Assembly: GCF_005116505.1 (NCBI RefSeq)
Contig: NZ_SWBR01000002.1
Span: 186,314 to 250,313, forward strand
Length of the DNA: 64,000 nucleotides
Source: Pedobacter polaris
Lineage (GTDB): Bacteria; Bacteroidota; Bacteroidia; Sphingobacteriales; Sphingobacteriaceae
Direction: 5' to 3'
Part shown: piece by piece, positions 47,344 to 55,634 of the stretch
Numbering within the stretch: position 1 is the stretch's first letter
Layout: each line of letters starts with the position of its first letter
Notes under the pieces: model-generated
The model's database searches: none
Told to the model about the DNA's origin: nothing
Seen by the model: the letters and a program-made list of their open reading frames with translations, nothing else
Translations under genes and position numbers: made by a program

Positions 47344-47961
47344 ATGCACCTATCCTCAATTTTAGAAAAAATAGTTAATGATAACACTTTACATTCCAAA
47401 TGGTTAAATACTTTATCCTATATGGAAAATGCAGGTGCAAAAAAAATATCAGCTTCTGAACATAAAGAAGAAGTGACTTTGTTGATTTTAAAACATGCAG
47501 CTGAAGAACATCGCCATGCCTATTATTTAAAAAAGCAATTAGCTAAGCTTGATGAAAATTTTTGTAAAACATATAGCAATGCTGAATTATTAGCGCCAAA
47601 TTATACCAAATACTACTTAAACACACTAGATGTTCAAGTTTGCAGGTATTTGAAGGATAATTTTAACCTCTCTGGTTATGATTTAAAATTTGCAGCTTAC
47701 CTATTTGTTACTTATGCCATTGAAGTTAGAGCAGATGAGCTTTATCCAATTTATCAGGACGTTTTATCGGCAAAAGATAGTCGTGTAACAGTTAAATCAA
47801 TTATTTTAGAAGAAGAAGGTCATTTAGAGGAAATGCTTAACCAATTGCGAGAATTTTCTCCCGATTGGGAAAAACACGCTCAAGAAATCATTAAAATAGA
47901 GCAAAAAATGTTTAATGATTGGATGATTGGGTTGCAGGAAGAATTAACAATCGTTGCGTAG
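47344..47961 (+). CDS. Ferritin-like diiron-type four-helix protein of unknown function
   Basis: I do not recognise this 205-residue protein as a named family. It is almost entirely helical and carries the ligand pattern of ferritin-like diiron proteins: Glu28, Glu55-x-x-His58 (AEEHRHAY), Glu127 (AIEVRADE) and Glu157-x-x-His160 (EEEGHLEEM), one set per helix. There is no signal peptide or membrane segment. It begins 2 bases after the bioA stop codon and is the last gene of the operon, followed by a strong hairpin. It could be an oxygenase, an oxidase or an iron-handling protein. A link to biotin synthesis is only suggested by position. Confidence 0.8.
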   Translation: MHLSSILEKIVNDNTLHSKWLNTLSYMENAGAKKISASEHKEEVTLLILKHAAEEHRHAYYLKKQLAKLDENFCKTYSNAELLAPNYTKYYLNTLDVQVCRYLKDNFNLSGYDLKFAAYLFVTYAIEVRADELYPIYQDVLSAKDSRVTVKSIILEEEGHLEEMLNQLREFSPDWEKHAQEIIKIEQKMFNDWMIGLQEELTIVA

Positions 47962-47973
47962 TTTTAATAGCTA

Positions 47974-48014
47974 AGTTTCATTATTGATAGTAAGTTTCTA
48001 TCAATAATGAAACT
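47974..48014. terminator. Hairpin between convergent operons
   Basis: AGTTTCATTATTGATAG (47974-47990), a 7-base loop and its exact complement (47998-48014) form a 17-bp stem after the diiron gene and before the convergent DUF4097-like gene. T-runs are short. Confidence 0.65.
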
Positions 48015-48039
48015 AATTCAAGTGGTACTATTAACCTAA

Positions 48040-48774
48040 CTAATTATTAGATCTTCTTAAATAGATATTACCATACGATGAGCTTAAATCATAGGAAGGC
48101 CCTTTTCCTGGTTCAGCCGTAATTGAGGTAAAATAGCTACTATCTTTCTTTTCTGTGGCTGTTAATTGCAAATTGCTGTAAATTTTTCCGTAACGATTGG
48201 TCAATTTAATTTTTCCAATTTGGCTTTCATTCATACTGGCATCAATACCGCCATAAGTAGCTTCAATAGCTGAAGGTGCTTTAAAATCTATCAGTTCAAT
48301 CATTCCATAAGTAGATTTTATGGTTGAAAAAGTGGAAGATGGTACTTTAACCTCAAGATTTACTGTAAAATTGCGTTGCGTATAAAATGAAGCATTTTGA
48401 AGAGCACTGTTTTCTTTCTTGTAGTTTTCAAAATCTTGCTTTGTTGGGAAACTAGTTTTTATTCCGTTGGCAACTACATAATATTGATTAGGAATTTTTT
48501 CCCAGTCTATTCTATTGCGAATAGAAACAGTATTGTTTACTACAGAATCACGTAAAATGAATGCATCAATGTGTTCTCCATCTTCAGTGCTCACAGTTGC
48601 AACAATAGAAACTTCATTTTTATCCCAACTGCTTATTTTAATTATTTTAGGATAATCGAAATGCAAATTAATCTCTTGGCCTTCTTTTACTGGATAACTT
48701 TTGGTTATTTTATTTTGAGCATGTACTATAAGTGATGATAAAATAAAAAATAGTATTGTGAATATTGTTTTCAT
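48040..48774 (-). CDS. Exported DUF4097-like protein
   Basis: Exported protein of 244 residues with a clear signal peptide (ends IVHAQ). Its C-terminal half is beta-rich and repeats short blocks of the type STYGMIELIDF, TYGGIDASMN and NRYGKIYSNL, the ladder pattern of DUF4097/putative auto-transporter adhesin domains. It is probably a periplasmic or outer-membrane-associated beta-helix. Downstream of a similar gene and the ECF sigma factor. A terminator-like hairpin (48795-48819) separates it from the upstream gene, so its expression may be lower. The function is unknown. Confidence 0.78.
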   Translation of the reverse strand: MKTIFTILFFILSSLIVHAQNKITKSYPVKEGQEINLHFDYPKIIKISSWDKNEVSIVATVSTEDGEHIDAFILRDSVVNNTVSIRNRIDWEKIPNQYYVVANGIKTSFPTKQDFENYKKENSALQNASFYTQRNFTVNLEVKVPSSTFSTIKSTYGMIELIDFKAPSAIEATYGGIDASMNESQIGKIKLTNRYGKIYSNLQLTATEKKDSSYFTSITAEPGKGPSYDLSSSYGNIYLRRSNN

Positions 48775-48794
48775 AATATGTCTGTTAAATAAAA

Positions 48795-48819
48795 AGTCCC
48801 ATCTATGATGAGACTTTAA
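48795..48819 (-). terminator. Attenuating hairpin between two DUF4097-type genes
   Basis: On the minus strand AAAGTCTCATC, loop ATA, then GATGGGACTTT with one mismatch, followed by several T. It may end or reduce transcription from the upstream gene. Confidence 0.6.
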
Positions 48820-48827
48820 AGTTTGGT

Positions 48828-49751
48828 TTATTTTTCTCTTAAGTATACGTTTTTGTAGGTTGATTTGAAGATAAAATCAATACCTCCACCATTTAGCTTG
48901 CCTTTAATTTGGTCGCCGCTACCATATGTTCCTATAGAATACGTTAAGCCATTACCTGATGTTATTATAGTTCCGCCTGTTGCTCTAGCTGGAGTACTAC
49001 CGCTTTCTGTTTTTGTAGTAATACTACCACTTGTTGTTTGAGCTCCATTAATTGTATAAATGCCTCTATCAGTCTTTCTATCTGATTCTGTTTTCTCGAA
49101 GTCGATTTTAAACTCTTTTCCAGCATATAATTTTCCATAACTAGTGCCAAGTTCAATATTTGCTTTACTGCTAGAAGGCATGGCAACATCTACATAGCCG
49201 TAAATTGATATGATAGAGATAGGACCTTTTAATTCGCTATTAAATGTTGCATCAATAGGACTGTGAATGGTTTTAATATTCATCGGACCAGTATTGTTCT
49301 CTAATTTAACTTTATTATAAGTTGTAGAAACTTCTATTTCACCTTTTATGTCTTTAATGAAGAGTTCATCAGAATATAATGTGCTGTTATTTGTAAACGA
49401 AACTTTCATGTTTTGAGGAACCTTAATAGTTATGATGCCAATTGGTTTTTTAGACACCATATTCACAAGGGCTTCTTGTCCATTCTCAGTAACACTAATT
49501 CCCATCCCCGTGTTATCTGTATAACCAGAGCCACTAACGGCAACAAGACCTTTTGCACGTTCGTCTACTTCGTCTATTTTAGCATCTTTACTAGAGAAGA
49601 TTACTTCTTTTCCATCATAGCCTTCAATAATTGCCCCATTGATGTTAAGTTTTAATTGTCCAGTTGATTTTGATAATCGGAACTCTTTCTGTGCATTAGT
49701 GAATAGGCTAGCACATAATAATGTGATTAAAATAATTGATTGCTTTTTCAT
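48828..49751 (-). CDS. Exported DUF4097-family beta-repeat protein
   Basis: 307 residues with a signal peptide (ends FTNAQ). It is beta-rich, with repeated short strands such as NSTLYSDELFIKDIKGEIEV, STYNKVKLE, SIYGYVDVAM and TSYGKLYAGK, the DUF4097 pattern. A Thr/Ser/Gly-rich stretch (about 225-265) interrupts it. It sits in the run sigma factor, HEAT-repeat protein, this gene, second DUF4097-like gene, and is probably a surface or envelope product controlled by that sigma factor. The role is unknown. Confidence 0.82.
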   Translation of the reverse strand: MKKQSIILITLLCASLFTNAQKEFRLSKSTGQLKLNINGAIIEGYDGKEVIFSSKDAKIDEVDERAKGLVAVSGSGYTDNTGMGISVTENGQEALVNMVSKKPIGIITIKVPQNMKVSFTNNSTLYSDELFIKDIKGEIEVSTTYNKVKLENNTGPMNIKTIHSPIDATFNSELKGPISIISIYGYVDVAMPSSSKANIELGTSYGKLYAGKEFKIDFEKTESDRKTDRGIYTINGAQTTSGSITTKTESGSTPARATGGTIITSGNGLTYSIGTYGSGDQIKGKLNGGGIDFIFKSTYKNVYLREK

Positions 49752-49782
49752 TTGTTTTTTTGTGTTTATGTTTCTTTAAATT

Positions 49783-50559
49783 TTATAATTTGTTTTGATT
49801 AAGTAAGATTAGGTATGCCTGATCTTTTACTGCTGCAAAAGTTGTAGGATCGTTTGCCAGTGCATAAAGCTTATCATCAAGTTTTGGATTGTTAGTTTGA
49901 CTAAGTAGTTCAATTAATCCAAGTTGTACTAATGGATCTTTCTGACTTGAAAGCGATTGCATAAACGTATTTCCAACATAGCTATCTTCCGTGTATTTAC
50001 TCATTAAATTAAGTGCAGCTAAACGAACATTACTATTCGAGTCGTGGTTTAGGGATTTCGCCAACTGATCAATGATAGCATAGCTCATTACATTCGATTT
50101 TTGAATGTCGAGTATTGCAGCTAATCTATTACTTGCTGAAGTACTATCAGTTAAGCCTTTATAAGCTGCAAGCATGTTTATCTCTGCATTTTGCTCTTTA
50201 AATTTTCTTTTAGCTGTTACTTTAACTAGTGTTTTTTTAATGTCATTTATAGGTTCAACTTGAATAATCGCTTTTGGCTGGTCAACAATTTCAGGGATTG
50301 TTCTTTTTGTAATCTGCTGTTTATTAATAAGCTGATCCGTACTGTTATTTGTTATAAATAAATAAGTAATTGATATGGTAATCACAATTGAAGCTGCGAC
50401 TAACCATTTATGATTAAGAATTAATCGCATTCCTCCCTTTTCTTCTTTTGCTGCACTCTTTAGTTCTCCTTTTATTTTGAAGAAGATATCTGCAGAGGGC
50501 TCAAGGTTATCGAAGTCGTCGCGATTATCCTCAATATATTTTTTTAATGGATCATTCAT
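49783..50559 (-). CDS. HEAT-repeat membrane protein, candidate anti-sigma factor
   Basis: 258 residues: a cytoplasmic N-terminus of about 48 residues, one membrane helix (about 50-70, WLVAASIVITISITYLFIT), then a periplasmic part with HEAT-like helical repeats (about 130-255, for example NSNVRLAALNLMSKYTEDSYVG). Its start overlaps the ECF sigma factor stop codon by 8 bases. This topology and position are those of an anti-sigma factor, although I do not see a zinc-binding ZAS motif, so the assignment is an inference. HEAT repeats suggest binding of another protein outside the membrane. Confidence 0.75.
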   Translation of the reverse strand: MNDPLKKYIEDNRDDFDNLEPSADIFFKIKGELKSAAKEEKGGMRLILNHKWLVAASIVITISITYLFITNNSTDQLINKQQITKRTIPEIVDQPKAIIQVEPINDIKKTLVKVTAKRKFKEQNAEINMLAAYKGLTDSTSASNRLAAILDIQKSNVMSYAIIDQLAKSLNHDSNSNVRLAALNLMSKYTEDSYVGNTFMQSLSSQKDPLVQLGLIELLSQTNNPKLDDKLYALANDPTTFAAVKDQAYLILLNQNKL

Positions 50560-51109
50560 ATACTTTATCTTTTAATAATAATAAGACTTTCTTTTTTGCA
50601 CGATGGTATTGTGTTCTTACGGTATTGTGTGATATTCCTAACATTGCGCCTATTTCTTCTTGCGGAATGTTTTCGAATAAATAAAGACACATTATCGTTT
50701 TATAACCTTGTGGTAAATTGTCGATACTCTTACGTACATCACTTACCTGGGTTTCAAATAATTCGTTTTCTTGAATGTCATATTCCTTTTCTGCTACTAT
50801 TTCGGTGGTATCTACATCCGAAAATTCAATTTTCTTTTTTCTTAAATGTGAGATGGACCTGTTGATTGCAATTCTTTTAATCCATCCTTCAAAATTTACC
50901 ACATTAGCTAGTTTGTCAATTTCTTTAAAAACAGTTAAAAATGTTTCTTGTAAAATATCTTCAGCTTCTGCTGTGTGTGAAACAATACGGTGTATAGAAT
51001 TATAAATACGCTTTGCATATCTTCCATATAATTCGGAATACCCCAAATCATTATTTGCTTTGCACATAGCAATTAATTCATGATCTGTTTTTTTCTGTAT
51101 TGGCGTCAA
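50552..51109 (-). CDS. RNA polymerase ECF sigma factor (sigma-70 family)
   Basis: Alternative sigma factor of 185 residues with region 2 (about 12-85, AEDILQETFLTVFKEIDKL and FEGWIKRIAINRSISHLRKKK) and region 4 (about 125-178, ENIPQEEIGAMLGISHNTVRT). No extra domain. It is first in an operon with the HEAT-repeat membrane protein, whose start overlaps its stop, and two DUF4097-type exported proteins. This layout suggests an envelope signal that frees the sigma factor from the membrane partner. No matching promoter is evident in the 195-base gap to the thioredoxin gene. Confidence 0.92.
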   Translation of the reverse strand: MTPIQKKTDHELIAMCKANNDLGYSELYGRYAKRIYNSIHRIVSHTAEAEDILQETFLTVFKEIDKLANVVNFEGWIKRIAINRSISHLRKKKIEFSDVDTTEIVAEKEYDIQENELFETQVSDVRKSIDNLPQGYKTIMCLYLFENIPQEEIGAMLGISHNTVRTQYHRAKKKVLLLLKDKVYE

Positions 51110-51304
51110 TTAAATAGTCTTAGAGTATAAACAAAAAACCGTTTCTATAAGGTAGTCGCATTATTAATACTTTTGTTGCATCAACTTAATAAATTTTAAA
51201 ATAAATATAGCCATATCGATTATTGAGATATAATATTTAGAACAAATTAATGAGCTCATCAGAACTTCTTGCCCAAATTATTGTTTTACATAAAATGTTT
51301 TCAT

Positions 51305-51601
51305 ATGTCTAAGTTTTCTGAATTAATAAATGGCGATAAACCAGTTTTGGTAGATTTTTTCGCTGAATGGTGCGGCCCCTGTAAAATGATGGCACCAATT
51401 TTAGATCAAGTTAAAAGTCAAATAGGAGATAAGGCTTCCATTATTAAAGTTGATGTAGATAAAAATAGAAATGCTGCTTCTGCCTATAATGTTCAGGGAG
51501 TACCAACATTAATTTTATTCAAAAATGGCAAACAAATCTGGCGACAAAGTGGTGTTGTGCAGGCAACTCAACTTAAAGACATTATTGAAAGTAATATTTA
51601 A
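51305..51601 (+). CDS. trxA: Thioredoxin
   Basis: Small dithiol oxidoreductase, cytosolic. The active site WCGPC is at residues 22-26 in [11 protein letters not shown], and the cis-Pro region is [14 protein letters not shown]. The start is ATG 51305 (98 residues). A longer frame from 51269 adds a stretch not found in thioredoxins. Its stop codon overlaps that of the convergent phosphoesterase gene by 4 bases. It has no operon partner here and is one of the housekeeping thioredoxins or a general stress form. Confidence 0.95.
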   Translation: MSKFSELINGDKPVLVDFFAEWCGPCKMMAPILDQVKSQIGDKASIIKVDVDKNRNAASAYNVQGVPTLILFKNGKQIWRQSGVVQATQLKDIIESNI

Positions 51602-52236
51602 ACCTTTACCACCTTTGTAGGTGTAATGGCATAAACTTGCTCATTTGCTTTAGGTTTTACTAAGCTTAAACCAGTAAATACACTAAAAGCTGGCATTACG
51701 GCATAGTCATTGCCAAAATAAAAGCAAGGAAATTTCAAGCTTTGTTTTGCTTTACCAAAAACAGCAACGCCAGGGTGGATATGGCCACTAATTGGATAAA
51801 GGTTCTCTTCTTTACATTTTACAGCATCGTGAATGAAACAAAAACTCGAGGTACAATAACTAGGATCATGAATTTTGATTCCTAAATTTTGATATTGCTT
51901 TTCATCCAACTTATCATGGTTTCCTTTTACTAAAATGAAGTTTAAATTTGAATACTGCAGCTTCCAACGCCCAAAATCATCAACATCAGTATTTACATCA
52001 TGATGAAACATATCGCCATTAATTAATAGTGTTTTTGGTTGAAATCGTTCTAAAAGTATACTTAATCTTTCTAGGTCACCTTGTGCTAGTGTAGATGGAA
52101 CTTGTAAACCAGCTTTGCGAAAGTGGGCAGCCTTACCTAAATGTAAATCACTTATGGCTAAAAGCTCTTGTTGAGGTAAATATATAGCTCTTTCTTTTGC
52201 TAAAATCAGCTCTTCATCTCTAATCGTTATCGTCAT
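51598..52236 (-). CDS. Ligase-associated metallophosphoesterase
   Basis: Calcineurin-like phosphoesterase of the group linked to the DNA ligase/Lhr repair cluster. Metal-binding motifs are [27 protein letters not shown] and SGHIHPG. 212 residues, normal. It probably removes phosphate from nucleic acid or nucleotide ends during repair. It follows the Lhr-type helicase gene on the same strand (94-base gap with a dispersed repeat in between). Part of a four-gene system with the helicase, ligase and exonuclease genes. Confidence 0.92.
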   Translation of the reverse strand: MTITIRDEELILAKERAIYLPQQELLAISDLHLGKAAHFRKAGLQVPSTLAQGDLERLSILLERFQPKTLLINGDMFHHDVNTDVDDFGRWKLQYSNLNFILVKGNHDKLDEKQYQNLGIKIHDPSYCTSSFCFIHDAVKCKEENLYPISGHIHPGVAVFGKAKQSLKFPCFYFGNDYAVMPAFSVFTGLSLVKPKANEQVYAITPTKVVKV

Positions 52237-52246
52237 CTATTCAGTA

Positions 52247-52281
52247 TTGTCATGCTAAGCTTATCAGAGCATCTATAAATT
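52247..52281 (+). repeat. Dispersed TGTCAT-type intergenic repeat
   Basis: Begins TTGTCATGCTAAGCTTATC and ends AGCATCTATAAATT. It resembles the TGTCAT start of the other intergenic repeats but diverges after it. Located between the phosphoesterase and helicase genes. Confidence 0.35.
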
Positions 52282-52330
52282 AAACACGGCAAAGTTAAGT
52301 GATTTTGCCTTTTGACACGACAAAATTTCC

Positions 52331-54796
52331 TTATTTAAAAACCTCTACCTTCATACGCTCAATACGCTGCTCTAATTCTTCAGAACTCATATTAGCTCGT
52401 AAACTATCTACTTTAATTGGGAAAGATAGGGGTGTAAACCTTTTCGGGTGAGTAATTACAATTGTACTTTGCTGAATGCGATGTAAAGCAGCAGCCAAAC
52501 GGGGTTCTTCTAATTGTTGATAAAAAACTTCATCATAAGCTTGGCGCAACAATAAATTGTGTTTGTCGAAATCGCTAAAAACATTAAAAAATAATCCTGC
52601 AGAAGATTGTAAATGTCTATTTGCTACATATTTACCAGGATATCCTTGAAAAACTAAACCAGAAATGCATGCAATATCTCGAAACTTTCTACGGGCCATT
52701 TCTGTAGAATTAATGCTTAAGGTAATATCTTCAGTTAAATTCTCTGGCGAAAAAACTTCATAGGCAATCGCATCATCCATCGGTATTTCGATATCACTCA
52801 AGAGCTCAAAACCGTAATCGTTCATTGCCAAAGAAAAAGTAATTGGTATTAATTTACTTAAGCGATAAGCAACTAACGCAGCCAGAATTTCATGAACTAA
52901 TCTGCCTTCAAAAGGATAGGCAAAAAGATGGAATCCCTCTTTGTTATTAATTATTTCAACTAATAACTCATCATTTCTAGGCACATGAGAACGTTCTTGT
53001 TGAACCAAAAATATTGGATAAACAGCATTTAATTCTTCTTCTTGATGAGTTTTATTTAAAACCTCATTATATTTTTTTCTTAAAACTGTTCCTAGGTTTG
53101 ATGAAAGTGGCAATCTTCCTCCTAACCAACTTGGCGACATTGCTTTCTTTTGTTTGCTTTTACGAACAATAACTGTCATGTCTTTAATGTGCACAAATTC
53201 GAGAATTCTGCCTGCCAAGGTAAAGCTATCGCCAACTTTAAGCTTAGATACAAAATACTCCTCCACCATTCCAATATATCCACCAGATAAGAATTTAACT
53301 TTCAGCATTGCATCGCTTACAATCGTTCCAATATGTAATCGATGTCGCATTGCAATTTGTCTGCCTTTTACCTTCCAAAGCCCATCTTCTTCATCTTTAA
53401 CTACTTTTTTAAATTCTTGGTAAGCTGTTAGACTATCACCTCCAGAAGTGATGAATTGCATTAACCAAGACCATTCTTGTGGTAAAAGCATTTTAAAAGC
53501 ATGAGTATTTTTCACTTCTTCATAGATAACTTTATCATCAAAACCATCGCCTATGGCTAGTGTCACTAAATATTGAATCAATGTATCGAAAACCATAATT
53601 ACAGGCTCTCTACTTTCAATATTATTTTCTTTTGCAGCTTCTTTAATCGCTGCAGCTTCAACTAGTTCTAAAGCATGAGTAGGTAAAAAATATATTTTAG
53701 AAGTTTCCCCTGGTGAATGACCAGAACGACCAGCTCTTTGCAAAAACCGAGCGACACCTTTTGGGGAACCAACTTGTATAACAGTATCTACAGGTTTAAA
53801 ATCTACTCCTAAATCTAGTGAAGAGGTAGCAATAACAGCCTTCAGCAGACCTGTATGTAAAGCATCTTCAATCCAATTGCGTAATTCAAAATCTATAGAT
53901 CCATGATGGATTGCTATTCTTCCGGCTAATTCTGGCTCCAGATTGAGCAAATGCTGGTACCACATTTCAGATTGGCCACGAGTATTGATAAAGATTAAAG
54001 TTGTTTTACTCTTTTCTATAATTGGCAACAGCTTATAAGCTAATTTTAATCCTAGATGTCCAGCCCACGGCATGGTCTCAATATCATCTGGTAAGATTGA
54101 TTTTATGATTGTTTTTTTATTCAGCTTTGCTTTAATTATAATTCGTTTTGCATTTAAATCGGGCTCAATTACGTCTAAAGCTTCTTCAATGTTCCCTATA
54201 GTTGCAGAAATTCCCCAAACTCGTAAATGTTGTTGCTTGGCGGCTTTTTGTAAACCTTTAATTCTAGAGATAGCCAATTCTACCAAAACACCACGTTTAT
54301 TACCTAAAAGTTCATGCCACTCATCTGCAACAATACACTTTAAAGTTTCAAACAAAGTTGATGAACCTTTTTGCGCTAATAAAAGATGCAAACTTTCTGG
54401 CGTAATAAGCAAAACCTCTGGCATTGATTTTTTCTGTTGCAGTTTTTCTGCCTGAGTGGTATCTCCATTTCGTACACCAACATGCCAGTCGAGTTCAAGT
54501 TCGGTTAAAACTTCTCGCATCGCTCTTGCAATATCTTTCGCTAATGAACGTAAAGGTGTAATCCAGATGAGTTGTAAGCGGTCTTTGGCTTTTTTTTTAT
54601 CCTTTGTGTTGGCTAAATTTATTCCTTCAATTACAACAGCTAAAAATAAAGAAAACGTTTTTCCGAAACCAGTAGGGGCATTAACTAATCCACTATAGCC
54701 TTTGGCATAATAACTCCATGCTTCTTCCTGAAACTTGAATGGTTTTTTATCATCTTTTTTAAGCCAATCAAGAACTTTTTGCTGTCCCTTATTCAT
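52331..54796 (-). CDS. Ligase-associated DEXH-box helicase (Lhr-Core type)
   Basis: ATP-dependent 3'-5' DNA/RNA helicase of the Lhr family, in the branch associated with ATP-dependent ligase. Walker A is NAPTGFGKTF, the DExH box is VADEWHELLG, motif III is GISATIGN, and motifs V-VI are ATSSLDLGVDF and QRAGRSGHSPGE. The Lhr winged-helix/core region and a beta-barrel-like C-terminal domain follow. 821 residues matches Lhr-Core. It is part of the four-gene repair system. An outer-membrane protein gene on the opposite strand separates it from the ligase gene. Confidence 0.95.
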   Translation of the reverse strand: MNKGQQKVLDWLKKDDKKPFKFQEEAWSYYAKGYSGLVNAPTGFGKTFSLFLAVVIEGINLANTKDKKKAKDRLQLIWITPLRSLAKDIARAMREVLTELELDWHVGVRNGDTTQAEKLQQKKSMPEVLLITPESLHLLLAQKGSSTLFETLKCIVADEWHELLGNKRGVLVELAISRIKGLQKAAKQQHLRVWGISATIGNIEEALDVIEPDLNAKRIIIKAKLNKKTIIKSILPDDIETMPWAGHLGLKLAYKLLPIIEKSKTTLIFINTRGQSEMWYQHLLNLEPELAGRIAIHHGSIDFELRNWIEDALHTGLLKAVIATSSLDLGVDFKPVDTVIQVGSPKGVARFLQRAGRSGHSPGETSKIYFLPTHALELVEAAAIKEAAKENNIESREPVIMVFDTLIQYLVTLAIGDGFDDKVIYEEVKNTHAFKMLLPQEWSWLMQFITSGGDSLTAYQEFKKVVKDEEDGLWKVKGRQIAMRHRLHIGTIVSDAMLKVKFLSGGYIGMVEEYFVSKLKVGDSFTLAGRILEFVHIKDMTVIVRKSKQKKAMSPSWLGGRLPLSSNLGTVLRKKYNEVLNKTHQEEELNAVYPIFLVQQERSHVPRNDELLVEIINNKEGFHLFAYPFEGRLVHEILAALVAYRLSKLIPITFSLAMNDYGFELLSDIEIPMDDAIAYEVFSPENLTEDITLSINSTEMARRKFRDIACISGLVFQGYPGKYVANRHLQSSAGLFFNVFSDFDKHNLLLRQAYDEVFYQQLEEPRLAAALHRIQQSTIVITHPKRFTPLSFPIKVDSLRANMSSEELEQRIERMKVEVFK

Positions 54797-54865
54797 TCGG
54801 TATTTTAAGATTAAACAAAAATAAATAGCATTTGTGTTACAGACTTAAATATTATTCAAGCAGAT

Positions 54866-54895
54866 TTTGATAATACAAAATACATATTACTTTTG
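54866..54895 (+). promoter_or_regulatory. Promoter of the outer-membrane protein gene
   Basis: TTTG (54866-54869), an 18-base spacer and TACTTTTG (54888-54895) match the Bacteroidetes consensus, 31 bases before the ATG. Confidence 0.6.
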
Positions 54896-54926
54896 TAGGT
54901 ATAAACGCTCTAATTTTAATTCATAA

Positions 54927-55634
54927 ATGAAAAAGCTATTACTTTCCGTTCTCCTGTTATCTTCTTCAATAACTACTTTTGCACAAAATAATTTTAAAAA
55001 ATCATCAGCATTTATAGAATTAGGTCCAAGTATACCCACTGGCGATTTTGCTTCTAAAGTGGCTTCTGATGAAAAAGCAGGTTTAGCTACTACAGGTTTT
55101 TATTTTGACTTAGGGTATCAATATCAGTTTTCTAAAAACGTTGGGGCAATTGCTATGTTTAATTGGAGAATTAATGGAATTGATAAACAGGCTTTAAACT
55201 ATTCATTACCTACAGGTTCTGGCGGTAGTATGTCTGTTACAACAACAACCTGGAGAATGGCATCCATTTTGGGAGGCTTAAATCAATCGTTTCCATTAAT
55301 TAAAAACGAAAAATTATCAATAGAGTTTAGAGAGTTAGCTGGTGTACAATTTAGTTCATCACCCGAAATAAATGTTAGTTATAATATTCCGGGGGTTGGT
55401 TCTTCATCGGGCAAACAAGAATCATCAAATGCTACATCATTTAGTTATTTGTTAGGATTAGGCTTTAAATATAAATTAAGTAATAGTTTGGGATTAAGAT
55501 TAAACGCAGATTATCATTCGTCTAATCCTAAGTTTACTGTAATTACTTATCCAGCTGATGCTCCGGTAGAACATAAATCTGAACAAAAAATAAGCACAAT
55601 AAATGTTGGTGTTGGACTAGTTATTGGATTTTAA
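54927..55634 (+). CDS. Outer-membrane beta-barrel protein
   Basis: 235-residue outer-membrane beta-barrel of the porin/OmpW-like group: signal peptide 1-20 (ends TTFAQ), alternating hydrophobic strands separated by short turns, and a C-terminal strand ending in Phe (VGVGLVIGF). It has its own promoter. Its stop codon abuts the convergent ligase stop, and its start is 131 bases from the helicase start, so it splits the repair gene cluster in two. Nothing in its sequence links it to repair. A role in the envelope is likely; the ligand is unknown. Confidence 0.88.
   Translation: MKKLLLSVLLLSSSITTFAQNNFKKSSAFIELGPSIPTGDFASKVASDEKAGLATTGFYFDLGYQYQFSKNVGAIAMFNWRINGIDKQALNYSLPTGSGGSMSVTTTTWRMASILGGLNQSFPLIKNEKLSIEFRELAGVQFSSSPEINVSYNIPGVGSSSGKQESSNATSFSYLLGLGFKYKLSNSLGLRLNADYHSSNPKFTVITYPADAPVEHKSEQKISTINVGVGLVIGF

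Noticed and set aside
51250-51312. 20-codon ORF ([20 protein letters not shown]) overlapping the thioredoxin start
   Set aside because: Very short, no support other than position; could be a leader peptide, but chance is more likely.
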